The notes under the pieces were generated by a model, which saw only the letters and a program-made list of their open reading frames with translations, had not been told where the DNA came from and ran no database searches. Of a DNA stretch of 64,000 nucleotides, positions 11,031 through 23,832 are shown in pieces. The DNA comes from Fratercula arctica (lineage: Eukaryota; Chordata; Aves; Charadriiformes; Alcidae): assembly GCA_947846985.1 (NCBI GenBank), contig CANTUZ010000027.1, forward strand, positions 2,849,535-2,913,534, read 5' to 3'. Positions within the stretch are counted from its first letter, which is position 1; each line of letters begins with the position of its first letter. The position numbers were made by a program, and so were the translations under genes.

Positions 11031-13535
11031 TGTGATGTCACCAAGGTTCGGGCTCTGACTGCCCTGCGATGTCACCAAGAGCAGACTCTGACTGCCCCGT
11101 GATGTCACAAAGGGGAGCTCTGACTGCCCCGTGATGTCACAAAGTGAGGGCTCTGACTGCCCTGTGATGTCACCAAGGGTTGTGCTCTGACTGCCCTGTG
11201 ATGTCACAAAGGGCAGCCTCTGACTGCCTCGTGATGTCACCAAGGGCAGACTCTGATTGCCGCATGATGTCACTAAGGGGGGCTCTGACGGCCCCATGAT
11301 GTCACAAAGGTGGGGCTCTGACTGCCCTGTGATGTCACCAAGAGCAGACTCTGACTGCCCCGTGATGTCACCAAGGACGGCATCTGACTGCCCTGTGATG
11401 TCACAAAGGGGGGCTCTGACTGCCCCATGATGTCACAAAGGGGGGCTCTGACTGCCCCGTGATGTCACCAAGGACAAGCTCTCACTCCCCTGTGATGTCC
11501 CCAAGGGCGCGATCTGACTGCCCCCTGATGTCACAAAGGGCGGGTTCTGAATCCCTTGTGATGTCACCAAGGGTGTGCTCTGACTACCCTGTGGTGTCAC
11601 CAAAGGCGGTTCTGAATGCCCTGTGATGTCACAAAAGGGGGGCTGTGACTGCCCTGTGATGTCACCAAGGGCGGGCTCTGACTGCCTCGTGATGTCACAA
11701 AACGGGGCTGTGACTGCCCTCTGATGTCACATATTGGGGCTCTGACTCTCTTGTGATGTCACCAAGGGTGTGCTCTGACTGCCCCATGATGTCACCAAAG
11801 GCGGGTTCTGAATGCCCTGTGATGTCACAAAAGGGGGGCTGTGACTGCCCTGTGATGTCACGAAGGGCGGGCTCTGACTGCCTCGTGATGTCACCAAGAG
11901 TCGGGCCCTGACTGTGCCGTGATGTCACCAAGAGCGTACTCTGACTGCCTCGTGATGTCACCAAGGGTCGGGCCCTGACTGTGCCGTGAGGTCACCGAGA
12001 GCGGACTCTGACTGCCCCGTGATGTCACCAAGGACGGGATCTGACTGCCCTGTGATGTCACAAAGGGGGGCTCTGACTGCCCTGTGATGTCACCAAGAGC
12101 AGACTCTGACTGCCCCGTGATGTCACCAAGGACGGGATCTGACTGCCCTGTGATGTCACAAAGGGGGGCTCTGACTGCCTTGTGATGTCACCAAGGTTCG
12201 GGCTCTGACTGCCCTGCGATGTCACCAAGGGCAGACTCTGACTGTCCCGTGATGTCACAAAGGGGAGCTCTGACTGCCCCGTGATGTCACAAAGTGGGGG
12301 CTCTGACTGCCCTGTGATGTCACCAAGGGTTGTGCTCTGACTGCACTGTGATGTCACAAAGGGGGGCTCTGAAGGCCCTGTGATGTCACCAAGGGGGGGC
12401 TCTGACTGCCCTGTGATGTCACCAAGGGCAACCTCTGACTGCCTCGTGCTGTCACCAAGGCTTGTGCTCTGACTGCCCTGTGATGTCACAAAGGGCAGCC
12501 TCTGACTGCCTCGTGATGTCACCAAGGGTTCTGCTCTGACTGCCCTGTGATGTCTCAAAGGGGGGCTCTGACTGCCCTGTGATGCCACCAAGGGTTGTGC
12601 TCTGACTTCCCTGTGATGTCACAAAGGGGGGCTCTGACTGCCCCGTGATGTCACAAAGGGGGGGGCTCTGACTACCCTGTGATGTCACCAAGAGCAGACT
12701 CTGACTGCCCCGTGATGTCACCAAGGACGGGATCTGACTGCCCTGTGATGTCACAAAGGGGGGCTCTGACTGCCCTGCGATGTCACCAAGGTTCGGGCTC
12801 TGACTGCCCTGCGATGTCACCAAGAGCAGACTCTGACTGCCCCGTGATGTCACAAAGGGGAGCTCTGACTGCCCCGTGATGTCAGAAAGGGGAGGTCTGA
12901 CTGCCCCGTGATGTCACAAAGTGAGGACTCTGACTGCCCTGTGATGTCACCAAGGGTTGTGCTCTGACTGCCCTGTGATGTCACAAAGGGCAGCCTCTGA
13001 CTGCCTCGTGATGTCACCAAGGGCAGACTCTGATTGCCGCATGATGTCACTAAGGGGGGCTCTGACGGCCCCATGATGTCACAAAGGTGGGGCTCTGACT
13101 GCCCTGTGATGTCACCAAGAGGAGACTCTGACTGCCCCGTGATGTCACCAAGGACGGGATCTGACTGCCCTGTGATGTCACAAAGGGGGGCTCTGACTGC
13201 CCCATGATGTCACAAAGGGGGGCTCTGACTGCCCCGTGATGTCACCAAGGACAGGCTCTCACTCCCCTGTGATGTCCCCAAGGGCGCGATCTGACTGCCC
13301 CCTGATGTCACAAAGGGCGGGTTCTGACTCCCTTGTGATGTCACCAAGGGTGTGCTCTGACTGCCCTGTGGTGTCACCAAAGGCGGGTTCTGAATGCCCT
13401 GTGATGTCACAAAAGGGGGGCTGTGATTGCCCTGTGATGTCACGAAGGGCGGGCTCTGACTGCCCTGTGATGTCATAAAGGGGTGCTCTGACTGCCCCGT
13501 GATGTCACAAAACGGGGCTGTGACTGCCCTCTGAT
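10530..13535 (+). repeat. Left member of a 3-kb dispersed duplication (partner 23.83-26.84 kb)
   Basis: Landmarks pair at a constant offset of about 13,302 bp: CTCGTAATGTC at 10535 and 23838, the cassettes at 11459 and 24761, and the cassettes at 13236 and 26539. The shared CAAGGACAAG in the first cassette pair confirms common origin. Differences are scattered single bases, for example GAGGAGACTC near 13136 against GAGCAGACTC in the partner. Boundaries are approximate, because repeats on both sides blur them. Confidence 0.78.
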
Positions 13536-15273
13536 GTCACATATTGGGGCTCTGACTCTCTTGTGATGTCACCAAGGGTGTGCTCTGACTGCCCCGTGAT
13601 GTCACCAAAGGCGGGTTCTGAATGCCCTGTTATGTCACAAAAGGGGGCCTGTGACTGCCCTCTGATGTCACGAAGGGCGGTCTCTGACTGCCCTGTGATG
13701 TCACAAAGGGGGGCTCTGACTGCCTTGTGATGTCACCAAGGTTCGGGCTCTGACTGCCCTGCGATGTCACCAAGGGCAGACTCTGACTGCCCCGTGATGT
13801 CACAAAGGGGAGTTCTGACTGCCCCGTGATGTCACAAAGTGAGGGCTCTGACTGCCCTGTGATGTCACCAAGGGTTGTGCTCTGACTGCACTGTGATGTC
13901 ACAAAGGGGGGCTCTGAAGGCCCTGTGATGTCACCAAGGGGGGGCTCTGACTGCCCTGTGATGTCAGCAAGAGCAGACTCTGACTGCCGCATGATGTCAC
14001 AAAGGGGGGCTCTGACTGCCCTGTGATGTCACCAAGGGGGGGCTCTGACTGCCCTGTGATGTCACAAAGGGGGGCTCTGACTGCCCTGTGATGTCACCAA
14101 GGGCAACCTCTGACTGCCTCGTGCTGTCACCAAGGGTTGTGCTCTGACTGCCCTGTGATGTCACAAAGGGCAGCCTCTGACTGCCTCGTGATGTCACCAA
14201 GGGTTGTGCTCTGACTGCACTGTGATGTCACAAAGGGGGGCTCTGACTGCCCCGTGATGTCACAAAGTGAGGGCTCTGACTGCCCTGTGATGTCACCAAG
14301 GGTTGTGCTCTGACTGCACTGTGATGTCACAAAAGGGGGGCTGTGACTGCCCTGTGATGTCACGAAGGGCGGGTTCTGACTGCCTCGTGATGTCACCAAG
14401 GGTCGGGCCCTGACTGTGCCGTGAGGTCACCGAGAGCGGACTCTGACTGCCCCGTGATGTCACAAAGGGGGGCTCTGACTGCCCTGTGATGTCACCAAGA
14501 GCAGACTCTGACTGCCCCGTGATGTCACAAAGGGGAGCTCTGACTGCCCTGTGATGTCACCAAGGGTTGTGCTCTGACTGCCCTGTGATGTCACAAAGGG
14601 CAGCCTCTGACTGCCTCGTGATGTCACCAATGGTTGTGCTCTGACTGCACTGTGATGTCACAAAGGGGGGCTCTGACTGCCCCGTGATGTCACAAAGTGA
14701 GGGCTCTGACTGCCCTGTGATGTCACAAAGGGGGGCTCTGACTACCCTGTGATGTCACCAAGAGCAGACTCTGACTGCCCCGTGATGTCACCAAGGACGG
14801 GATCTGACTGCCCTGTGATGTCACAAAGGGGGGCTCTGACTGCCTTGTGATGTCACCAAGGTTCGGGCTCTGACTGCCCTGCGATGTCACCAAGGGCAGA
14901 CTCTGACTGCCCCGTGATGTCACAAAGGGGAGCTCTGACTGCCCCGTGATGTCACAAAGTGAGGGCTCTGACTGCCCTGTGATGTCACCAAGGGTTGTGC
15001 TTTGACTGCCCTGTGATGTCACAAAGGGCAGCCTCTGACTGCCTCGTGATGTCACCAAGGGCAGACTCTGATTGCCGCATGATGTCACTAAGGGGGGCTC
15101 TGACGGCCCCATGATGTCACAAAGGTGGGGCTCTGACTGCCCTGTGATGTCACCAAGAGGAGACTCTGACTGCCCCGTGATGTCACCAAGGACGGGATCT
15201 GACTGCCCTGTGATGTCACAAAGGGGGGCTCTGACTGCCCCATGATGTCACAAAGGGGGGCTCTGACTGCCCC

Positions 15274-15634
15274 GTGATGTCACCAAGGACAGGCTCTCAC
15301 TCCCCTGTGATGTCCCCAAGGGCGCGATCTGACTGCCCCCTGATGTCACAAAGGGCGGGTTCTGACTCCCTTGTGATGTCACCAAGGGTGTGCTCTGACT
15401 GCCCTGTGGTGTCACCAAAGGCGGGTTCTGAATGCCCTGTGATGTCACAAAAGGGGGGCTGTGACTGCCCTGTGATGTCACGAAGGGCGGGCTCTGACTG
15501 CCTTGTGATGTCACCAAGAGTCGGGCCCTGACTGTGCCGTGATGTCACCAAGAGCGTACTCTGACTGCCTCGTGATGTCACCAAGGGTCGGGCCCTGAGT
15601 GTGCCGTGAGGTCACCGAGAGCGGACTCTGACTG
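15274..15634 (+). repeat. Landmark cassette with a seven-monomer deletion
   Basis: M1-M6 are followed directly by M14-M18. The sixth monomer ends GTGACTGCCCTG, the spelling typical of M13, not the GTGATTGCCCTG of M6. The product therefore looks like an exchange between M3-M6 and M10-M13 that removed 229 bp. The same form starts at 19522, 26539 and 48590 (the last also lacks M15-M16). Copies 19522 and 26539 share CACGAAGGCCGG. Confidence 0.84.
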
Positions 15635-16430
15635 CCCCGTGATGTCACAAAGGGGGGCTCTGACTGCCCTGTGATGTCACCAAGAGCAGACTCTGACTGC
15701 CCCGTGATGTCACCAAGGACGGGATCTGACTGCCCTGTGATGTCACAAAGGGGGGCTCTGACTGCCTTGTGATGTCACCAAGGTTCCGGCTCTGACTGCC
15801 CTGCGATGTCACCAAGGGCAGACTCTGACTGCCCCGTGATGTCACCAAGGACGGGATCTGACTGCCCTGTGATGTCACAAAGGGGCGCTCTGACTGCCCT
15901 GTGATGTCACCAAGGGCAACCTCTGACTGCCTCGTGCTGTCACCAAGGGTTGTGCTCTGACTGCCCTGTGATGTCACAAAGGGCAGCCTCTGACTGCCCT
16001 GTGATGTCACCAAGGGTTGTGCTCTGACTGCACTGTGATGTCACAAAGGGGGGCTCTGACTGCCCCGTGATGTCACAAAGGGGGGGGCTCTGACTGCCCT
16101 GTGATGTCACCAAGAGCAGACTCTGACTGCCCCGTGATGTCACCAAGGACGGGATCTGACTGCCCTGTGATGTCACAAAGGGGGGCTCTGACTGCCGTGT
16201 GATGTCACCAAGGTTCGGGCTCTGACTGCCCTGCGATGTCACCAAGAGCAGACTCTGACTGCCCTGTGATGTCACCAAGAGCAGACTCTGACTGCCCGGT
16301 GATGTAACAAAGGCGGGCTCTGTCTGCCCTGTGATGTCACCAAGGGCAGCCTCTGACTGCCTCGTGATGTCACCAAGGGTTGTGCTCTGACTGCCCTGTG
16401 ATGTCACAAAGGGGGGGCTCTGACTGCCCC

Positions 16431-16560
16431 GTGCTGTCACCAAATGCGGGCTCTGAGTGATGTGTGATGTCACAAAGGGGGCCTCTCACTGCCCTGTGAT
16501 GTCACCAACAGCAAACTCTGAGTCCCTTCTGAAGTCACCAAGCGCGACCTGTGATTGCCC
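16431..16560 (+). repeat. Divergent four-monomer cassette, copy 1
   Basis: Four consecutive monomers depart from the family more than any others seen: GTGCTGTCACCAAATGCGGG, then CTGAGTGATGTGTGATG, then CACCAACAGCAAACTCTGAG, then CTTCTGAAGTCACCAAGCGC with GACCTGTGATTG. The normal TCTGACTGCC box is altered in each. About 140 bases upstream lies another unusual spelling, GATGTAACAAAGG (near 16304). This copy has GAGTGATGTG where the other two have GAGTGCTGTG. Confidence 0.88.
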
Positions 16561-17195
16561 TGTGATGTCACCAAGGGGGGCTCTGACTGCCCCATGATAT
16601 CACAAAGGGGGGCTCTGACTGCCCCGTGATGTCACCAAGGACAGGCTCTCACTCCCCTGTGATGTCCCCAAGCGCGCGATCTGACTGCCCCCTGATGTCA
16701 CAAAGGGCGGGTTCTGACTCCCTTGTGATGTCACCAAGGGTGTGCTCTGACTGCCCTGTGGTGTCACCAAAGGCGGGTTCTGAATGCCCTGTGATGTCAC
16801 AAAAGGGGGGCTGTGATTGCCCTGTGATGTCACCAAGGGCGGGCTCTGACTGCCCTGTGGTGTCACCAAGAGTCGGGCCCTGACTGTGCCGTGATGTCAC
16901 CAAGAGCGTACTCTGACTGCCTCGTCATGTCACCAAGGGTCGGGCCCTGACTGTGCCGTGAGGTCACCGAGAGCGGACTCTGACTGCCCCGTGATGTCAC
17001 CAAGAGTCGGGCCCTGACTGCCCTGTGATGTCACCAAGAGCAGACTCTGACTGCCCCGTGATGTCACCAAGGACGGGATCTGACTGCCCTGTGATGTCAC
17101 AAAGGGGGGCTCTGACTGCCTTGTGATGTCACCAAGGTTCGGGCTCTGACTGCCCTGCGATGTCACCAAGAGCAGACTCTGACTGCCCCGTGATG

Positions 17196-20100
17196 TCACA
17201 AAGGGGAGCTCTGACTGCCCCGTGATGTCACAAAGGGGAGGTCTGACTGCCCCGTGATGTCACAAAGTGAGGGCTCTGACTGCCCTGTGATGTCACCAAG
17301 GGTTGTGCTCTGACTGCCCTGTGATGTCACAAAGGGCAGCCTCTGACTGCCTCGTGATGTCACCAAGGGCAGACTCTGATTGCCGCATGATGTCACTAAG
17401 GGGGGCTCTGACGGCCCCATGATGTCACAAAGGTGGGGCTCTGACTGCCCTGTGATGTCACCAAGAGCAGACTCTGACTGCCCCGTGATGTCACCAAGGA
17501 CGGGATCTGACTGCCCTGTGATGTCACAAAGGGGGGCTCTGACTGCCCCATGATGTCACAAAGGGGGGCTCTGACTGCCCCGTGATGTCACCAAGGACAG
17601 GCTCTCACTCCCCTGTGATGTCCCCAAGGGCGCGATCTGACTGCCCCCTGATGTCACAAAGGGCGGGTTCTGACTCCCTTGTGATGTCACCAAGGGTGTG
17701 CTCTGACTGCCCTGTGGTGTCACCAAAGGCGGGTTCTGAATGCCCTGTGATGTCACAAAAGGGGGGCTGTGATTGCCCTGTGATGTCACGAAGGGCGGGC
17801 TCTGACTGCCCTGTGTTGTCATAAAGGGGTGCTCTGACTGCCCCGTGATGTCACAAAACGGGGCTGTGACTGCCCTCTGATGTCACATATTGGGGCTCTG
17901 ACTCTCTTGTGATGTCACCAAGGGTGTGCTCTGACTGCCCCGTGATGTCACCAAAGGCGGGTTCTGAATGCCCTGTGATGTCACAAAAGGGGGCCTGTGA
18001 CTGCCCTCTGATGTCACGAAGGGCGGTCTCTGACTGCCCTGTGATGTCACAAAGGGGGGCTCTGACTGCCTTGTGATGTCACCAAGGTTCGGGCTCTGAC
18101 TGCCCTGCGATGTCACCAAGGGCAGACTCTGACTGCCCCGTGATGTCACAAAGGGGAGTTCTGACTGCCCCGTGATGTCACAAATTGAGGGCTCTGACTG
18201 CCCTGTGATGTCACCAAGGGTTGTGCTCTGACTGCACTGTGATGTCACAAAGGGGGGCTCTGAAGGCCCTGTGATGTCACCAAGGGGGGGCTCTGACTGC
18301 CCTGTGATGTCAGCAAGAGCAGACTCTGACTGCCGCATGATGTCACAAAGGGGGGCTCTGACTGCCCTGTGATGTCACCAAGGGCAGCCTCTGACTGCCC
18401 CGTGATGTCACAAAGGGGGGCTCTGACTGCCCTGTGATGTCACCAAGGGCAACCTCTGACTGCCTCGTGCTGTCACCAAGGGTTGTGCTCTGACTGCCCT
18501 GTGATGTCACAAAGGGCAGCCTCTGACTGCCTCGTGATGTCACCAAGGGTTGTGCTCTGACTGCACTGTGATGTCACAAAGGGGGGCTCTGACTGCCCCG
18601 TGATGTCACAAAGTGAGGGCTCTGACTGCCCTGTGATGTCACCAAGGGTTGTGCTCTGACTGCACTGTGATGTCACAAAAGGGGGGCTGTGACTGCCCTG
18701 TGATGTCACGAAGGGCGGGTTCTGACTGCCTCGTGATGTCACCAAGGGTCGGGCCCTGACTGTGCCGTGAGGTCACCGAGAGCGGACTCTGACTGCCCCG
18801 TGATGTCACAAAGGGGGGCTCTGACTGCCCTGTGATGTCACCAAGAGCAGACTCTGACTGCCCCGTGATGTCACAAAGTGAGGGCTCTGACTGCCCTGTG
18901 ATGTCACCAAGGGTTGTGCTCTGACTGCCCTGTGATGTCACAAAGGGGGGCTCTGACTTCCCCGTGATGTCACAAAGTGGGGGCTCTGACTACCCTGTGA
19001 TGTCACCAAGAGCAGACTCTGACTGCCCCGTGATGTCACCAAGGACGGGATCTGACTGCCCTGTGATGTCACAAAGGGGGGCTCTGACTGCCTTGTGATG
19101 TCACCAACGTTCGGGCTCTGACTGCCCTGCGATGTCACCAAGGGCAGACTCTGACTGCCCCGTGATGTCACAAAGGGGAGCTCTGACTGCCCCGTGATGT
19201 CACAAAGTGAGGGCTCTGACTGCCCTGTGATGTCACCAAGGGTTGTGCTTTGACTGCCCTGTGATGTCACAAAGGGCAGCCTCTGACTGCCTCGTGATGT
19301 CACCAAGGGCAGACTCTGATTGCCGCATGATGTCACTAAGGGGGGCTCTGACGGCCCCATGATGTCACAAAGGTGGGGCTCTGACTGCCCTGTGATGTCA
19401 CCAAGAGGAGACTCTGACTGCCCCGTGATGTCACCAAGGACGGGATCTGACTGCCCTGTGATGTCACAAAGGGGGGCTCTGACTGCCCCATGATGTCACA
19501 AAGGGGGGCTCTGACTGCCCCGTGATGTCACCAAGGACAGGCTCTCACTCCCCTGTGATGTCCCCAAGGGCGCGATCTGACTGCCCCCTGATGTCACAAA
19601 GGGCGGGTTCTGACTCCCTTGTGATGTCACCAAGGGTGTGCTCTGACTGCCCTGTGGTGTCACCAAAGGCGGGTTCTGAATGCCCTGTGATGTCACAAAA
19701 GGGGGGCTGTGACTGCCCTGTGATGTCACGAAGGCCGGGATCTGACTGCCTTGTGATGTCACCAAGAGTCGGGCCCTGACTGTGCCGTGATGTCACCAAG
19801 AGCGTACTCTGACTGCCTCGTGATGTCACCAAGGGTCGGGCCCTGACTGTGCCGTGAGGTCACCGAGAGCGGACTCTGACTGCCCCGTGATGTCACCAAG
19901 AGTCGGGCCCTGACTGCCCTGTGATGTCACCAAGAGCAGACTCTGACTGCCCCGTGATGTCACCAAGGACGGGATCTGACTGCCCTGTGATGTCACAAAG
20001 GGGGGCTCTGACTGCCTTGTGATGTCACCAAGGTTCCGGCTCTGACTGCCCTGCGATGTCACCAAGGGCAGACTCTGACTGCCCCGTGATGTCACCAAGG

Positions 20101-21445
20101 ACGGGATCTGACTGCCCTGTGATGTCACAAAGGGGGGCTCTGACTGCCCTGTGATGTCACCAAGGGCAACCTCTGACTGCCTCGTGCTGTCACCAAGGGT
20201 TGTGCTCTGACTGCCCTGTGATGTCACAAAGGGCAGCCTCTGACTGCCCTGTGATGTCACCAAGGGTTGTGCTCTGACTGCACTGTGATGTCACAAAGGG
20301 GGGCTCTGACTGCCCCGTGATGTCACAAAGGGGGGGGCTCTGACTGCCCTGTGATGTCACCAAGAGCAGACTCTGACTGCCCCGTGATGTCACCAAGGAC
20401 GGGATCTGACTGCCCTGTGATGTCACAAAGGGGGGCTCTGACTGCCTTGTGATGTCACCAAGGTTCGGGCTCTGACTGCCCTGCGATGTCACCAAGAGCA
20501 GACTCTGACTGCCCTGTGATGTCACCAAGAGCAGACTCTGACTGCCCGGTGATGTAACAAAGGCGGGCTCTGTCTGCCCTGTGATGTCACCAAGGGCAGC
20601 CTCTGACTGCCCTGTGATGTCACCAAGGGTTGTGCTCTGACTGCCCTGTGATGTCACAAAGGGGGGGCTCTGACTGCCCCGTGCTGTCACCAAATGCGGG
20701 CTCTGAGTGCTGTGTGATGTCACAAAGGGGGCCTCTCACTGCCCTGTGATGTCACCAACAGCAAACTCTGAGTCCCTTCTGAAGTCACCAAGCGCGACCT
20801 GTGATTGCCCTGTGATGTCACCAAGGGGGGCTCTGACTGCCCCATGATATCACAAAGGGGGGCTCTGACTGCCCCGTGATGTCACCAAGGACAGGCTCTC
20901 ACTCCCCTGTGATGTCCCCAAGGGCGCGATCTGACTGCCCCCTGATGTCACAAAGGGCGGGTTCTGACTCCCTTCTGATGTCACCAAGGGTGTGCTCTGA
21001 CTGCCCTGTGGTGTCACCAAAGGCGGGTTCTGAATGCCCTGTGATGTCACAAAAGGGGGGCTGTGATTGCCCTGTGATGTCACCAAGGGCGGGCTCTGAC
21101 TGCCCTGTGGTGTCACCAAGAGTCGGGCCCTGACTGTGCCGTGATGTCACCAAGAGCGTACTCTGACTGCCTCGTCATGTCACCAAGGGTCGGGCCCTGA
21201 CTGTGCCGTGAGGTCACCGAGAGCGGACTTTGACTGCCCCGTGATGTCACCAAGAGTCGGGCCCTGACTGCCCTGTGATGTCACCAAGAGGAGACTCTGA
21301 CTGCCCCGTGATGTCACCAAGGACGGGATCTGACTGCCCTGTGATGTCACAAAGGGGGGCTCTGACTGCCTTGTGATGTCACCAAGGTTCGGGCTCTGAC
21401 TGCCCTGCGATGTCACAAAGGGGAGCTCTGACTGCCCCGTGATGT
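17196..21445 (+). repeat. 4.3-kb HOR, copy 2
   Basis: The unit is about 4,250 bp and collinear with copy 1. The offset is 4,346 bp up to about 18.75 kb and 4,248-4,250 bp from about 19.0 kb, so roughly three monomers were lost between those points. Cassettes start at 17582, 19522 and 20876. The tail near 21.2-21.5 kb lacks part of the core module found at the end of copy 1. Confidence 0.85.
20681..20810 (+). repeat. Divergent four-monomer cassette, copy 2
   Basis: This is the same series as at 16431, offset by 4,250 bp as expected from the 4.3-kb HOR. It has CTGAGTGCTGTGTGATG, shared with the third copy. GATGTAACAAAGG lies upstream near 20554. Confidence 0.88.
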
Positions 21446-21829
21446 CACAAAGTGGGGGCTCTGACTGCGCTGTGATGTCACCAAGGGTTGTGCTCTGACT
21501 GCCCTGTGATGTCACAAAGGGCAGCCTCTGACTGCCTCATGATGTCACAAAGGGGGACTCTGACGGCCCCATGATGTCACAAAGGTGGGGCTCTGACTGC
21601 CCTGTGATGTCACCAAGAGCAGACTCTGACTGCCCCGTGATGTCACCAAGGACGGGATCTGACTGCCCTGTGATGTCACCAAGGGCAGCCTCTGACTGCC
21701 CTGTGATGTCACCAAGGGTCGGGCCCTGACTGTGCCGTGAGGTCACCGAGAGCGGACTCTGACTGCCCCGTGATGTCACAAAGGGGGGCTCTGACTGCCC
21801 TGTGATATCACCAAGGGCAGCCTCTGACT

Positions 21830-23575
21830 GCCTCGTGATGTCACCAAGGGTTGTGCTCTGACTGCCCTGTGATGTCACCAAGAGCAGGCTCTGACTGCCC
21901 CGTGATGTCACCAAGGACGGGATCTGACTGCCCTGTGATGTCACAAAGGGGGGCTCTGACTTCCCCATGATGTCACAAAGGGGGGCTCTGACTGCCCCGT
22001 GATGTCACCAAGGACAGGCTCTCACTCCCCTGTGATGTCCCCAAGGGCGCGATCTGACTGCCCCGTGATGTCACAAAGGGCGGGCTCTGACTGCCTCGTG
22101 ATGTCACCAAGAGTCGGGCCCTGACTGTGCCGTGATGTCACCAAGAGCCTACTCTGACTGCCTCGTGATGTCACCAAGGGTCGGGCCCTGACTGCCCCGT
22201 GATGTCACCGAGAGCGGACTCTGACTGCCCCGTGATGTCACAAAGGGGGGCTCTGACTGCCCTGTGATGTCACCAAGGGCAACCTCTGACTGCCTCGTGC
22301 TGTCACCAAGGGTTGTGCTCTGACTGCCCTGTGATGTCACAAAGGGCAGCCTCTGACTGCCTCGTGATGTCACCAAGGGCAGACTCTGTTTGCCGCATGA
22401 TGTCACAAAGGGGGGCTCTGACGGCCCCATGATGTCACAAAGGTGGGACTCTGACTGCCCTGTGATGTCAGCAAGAGCAGACTCTGACTGCCGCATGATG
22501 TCACAAAGGGGGGCTCTGACTGCCCTGTGATGTCACAAAGGGGGGCTCTGACTGCCCCGTGATGTCACAAAGGGGGGCTCTGACTGCCCTGTGATGTCAC
22601 CAAGGGCAACCTCTGACTGCCTCGTGCTGTCACCAAGGGCAGACTCTGACTGCCCTGTGATGTCACAAAGGGCAGCCTCTGACTGCCTCATGATGTCACC
22701 AAGGGCAGACTCTGACTGCCCTGTGATGTCAGCAAGAGGAGACTCTGACTGCCGCATGATGTCACAAAGGTGGGGCTCTGACTGCCCTGTGATGTCACCA
22801 AGAGCAGACTCTGACTGCCCCGTGATGTCACCAAGGACGGGATCTGACTGCCCTGTGATGTCACAAAGGGGGGCTCTGACTGCCCCATGATGTCACAAAG
22901 GGGGGCTCTGACTGCCCCGTGATGTCACCAAGGACAGGCTCTCACTCCCCTGTGATGTCCCCAAGGGCGCGATCTGACTGCCCCCTGATGTCACAAAGGG
23001 CGGGTTCTGACTCCCTTGTAATGTCACCAAGGGTGTGCTCTGACTACCCTGTGGTGTCACCAAAGGCGGTTCTGAATGCCCTGTGATGTCACAAAAGGGG
23101 GGCTGTGATTGCCCTGTGATGTCACCAAGGGCGGGCTCTGACTGCCTCGTGATGTCACAAAACGGGGCTGTGACTGCCCTCTGATGTCACATATTGGGGC
23201 TCTGACTCTCTTGTGATGTCACCAAGGGTGTGCTCTGACTGCCCCATGATGTCACCAAAGGCGGGTTCTGAATGCCCTGTGATGTCACAAAAGGGGGGCT
23301 GTGACTGCCCTGTGATGTCACGAAGGGCGGGCTCTGACTGCCTCGTGATGTCACCAAGAGTCGGGCCCTGACTGTGCCGTGATGTCACCAAGAGCGTACT
23401 CTCACTGCCCCGTGATGTCACAAAGGGGGGCTCTGACTGCACTGTGATGTCACCAAGAGCAGACTCTGACTGCCCCGTGATGTCACCAAGGACGGGATCT
23501 GACTGCCCTGTGATGTCACAAAGGGGGACTCTGACTGCCTTGTGATGTCACCAAGGTTTGGGCTCTGACTGCCCT
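21830..23575 (+). repeat. Segment related to 1.68-3.72 kb at the left edge
   Basis: The short cassette at 21999 pairs with 1847 (offset 20,152), and the cassette lacking M8 at 22919 pairs with 3065 (offset 19,854). The two segments differ by a length change of about 298 bp near 2.1-2.4 kb. From 23.52 kb the match shifts to 4.98-5.74 kb (offset 18,539), so the left region holds a further 1,315 bp that is absent here. Confidence 0.75.
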
Positions 23576-23832
23576 GCGATGTCACCAAGGGCAGACTCTG
23601 ACTGCCCCGTGATGTCACAAATGGGAGCTCTGACTGCCCTGTGATGTCACAAAGTGAGGGCTCTGACTGCCCCGTGATGTCACAAAGGGGAGCTCTGACT
23701 GCCCTGTGATGTCACCAAGGGCAACCCCTGACTGCCTCGTGCTGTCACCAAGGGTTGTGCTCTGACTGCCCTGTGATGTCACCAAGGGTTGTGCTCTGAC
23801 TGCCCTGTGATGTCACAAAGGGCAGCCTCTGA

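Larger units (their letters stand above)
12850..17195 (+). repeat. 4.3-kb HOR, copy 1
   Basis: The unit is about 4,346 bp and carries three landmark cassettes of three forms, starting at 13236 (M7 CACGAAG form), 15274 (seven monomers missing) and 16626 (M7 joined directly to M15). The next unit has the same three forms in the same order at 17582, 19522 and 20876. It contains the divergent cassette at 16431-16560. One M1-M2 junction here reads CAAGCGCGCG (near 16670), private to this copy. Confidence 0.85.

Noticed and set aside
16431..16560. Divergent cassette as a foreign insertion
   Set aside because: It keeps monomer length and recognisable boxes (GTGCTGTCACC, GTGATGTCACC, GAAGTCACC), so it is a diverged part of the same family and not inserted DNA.
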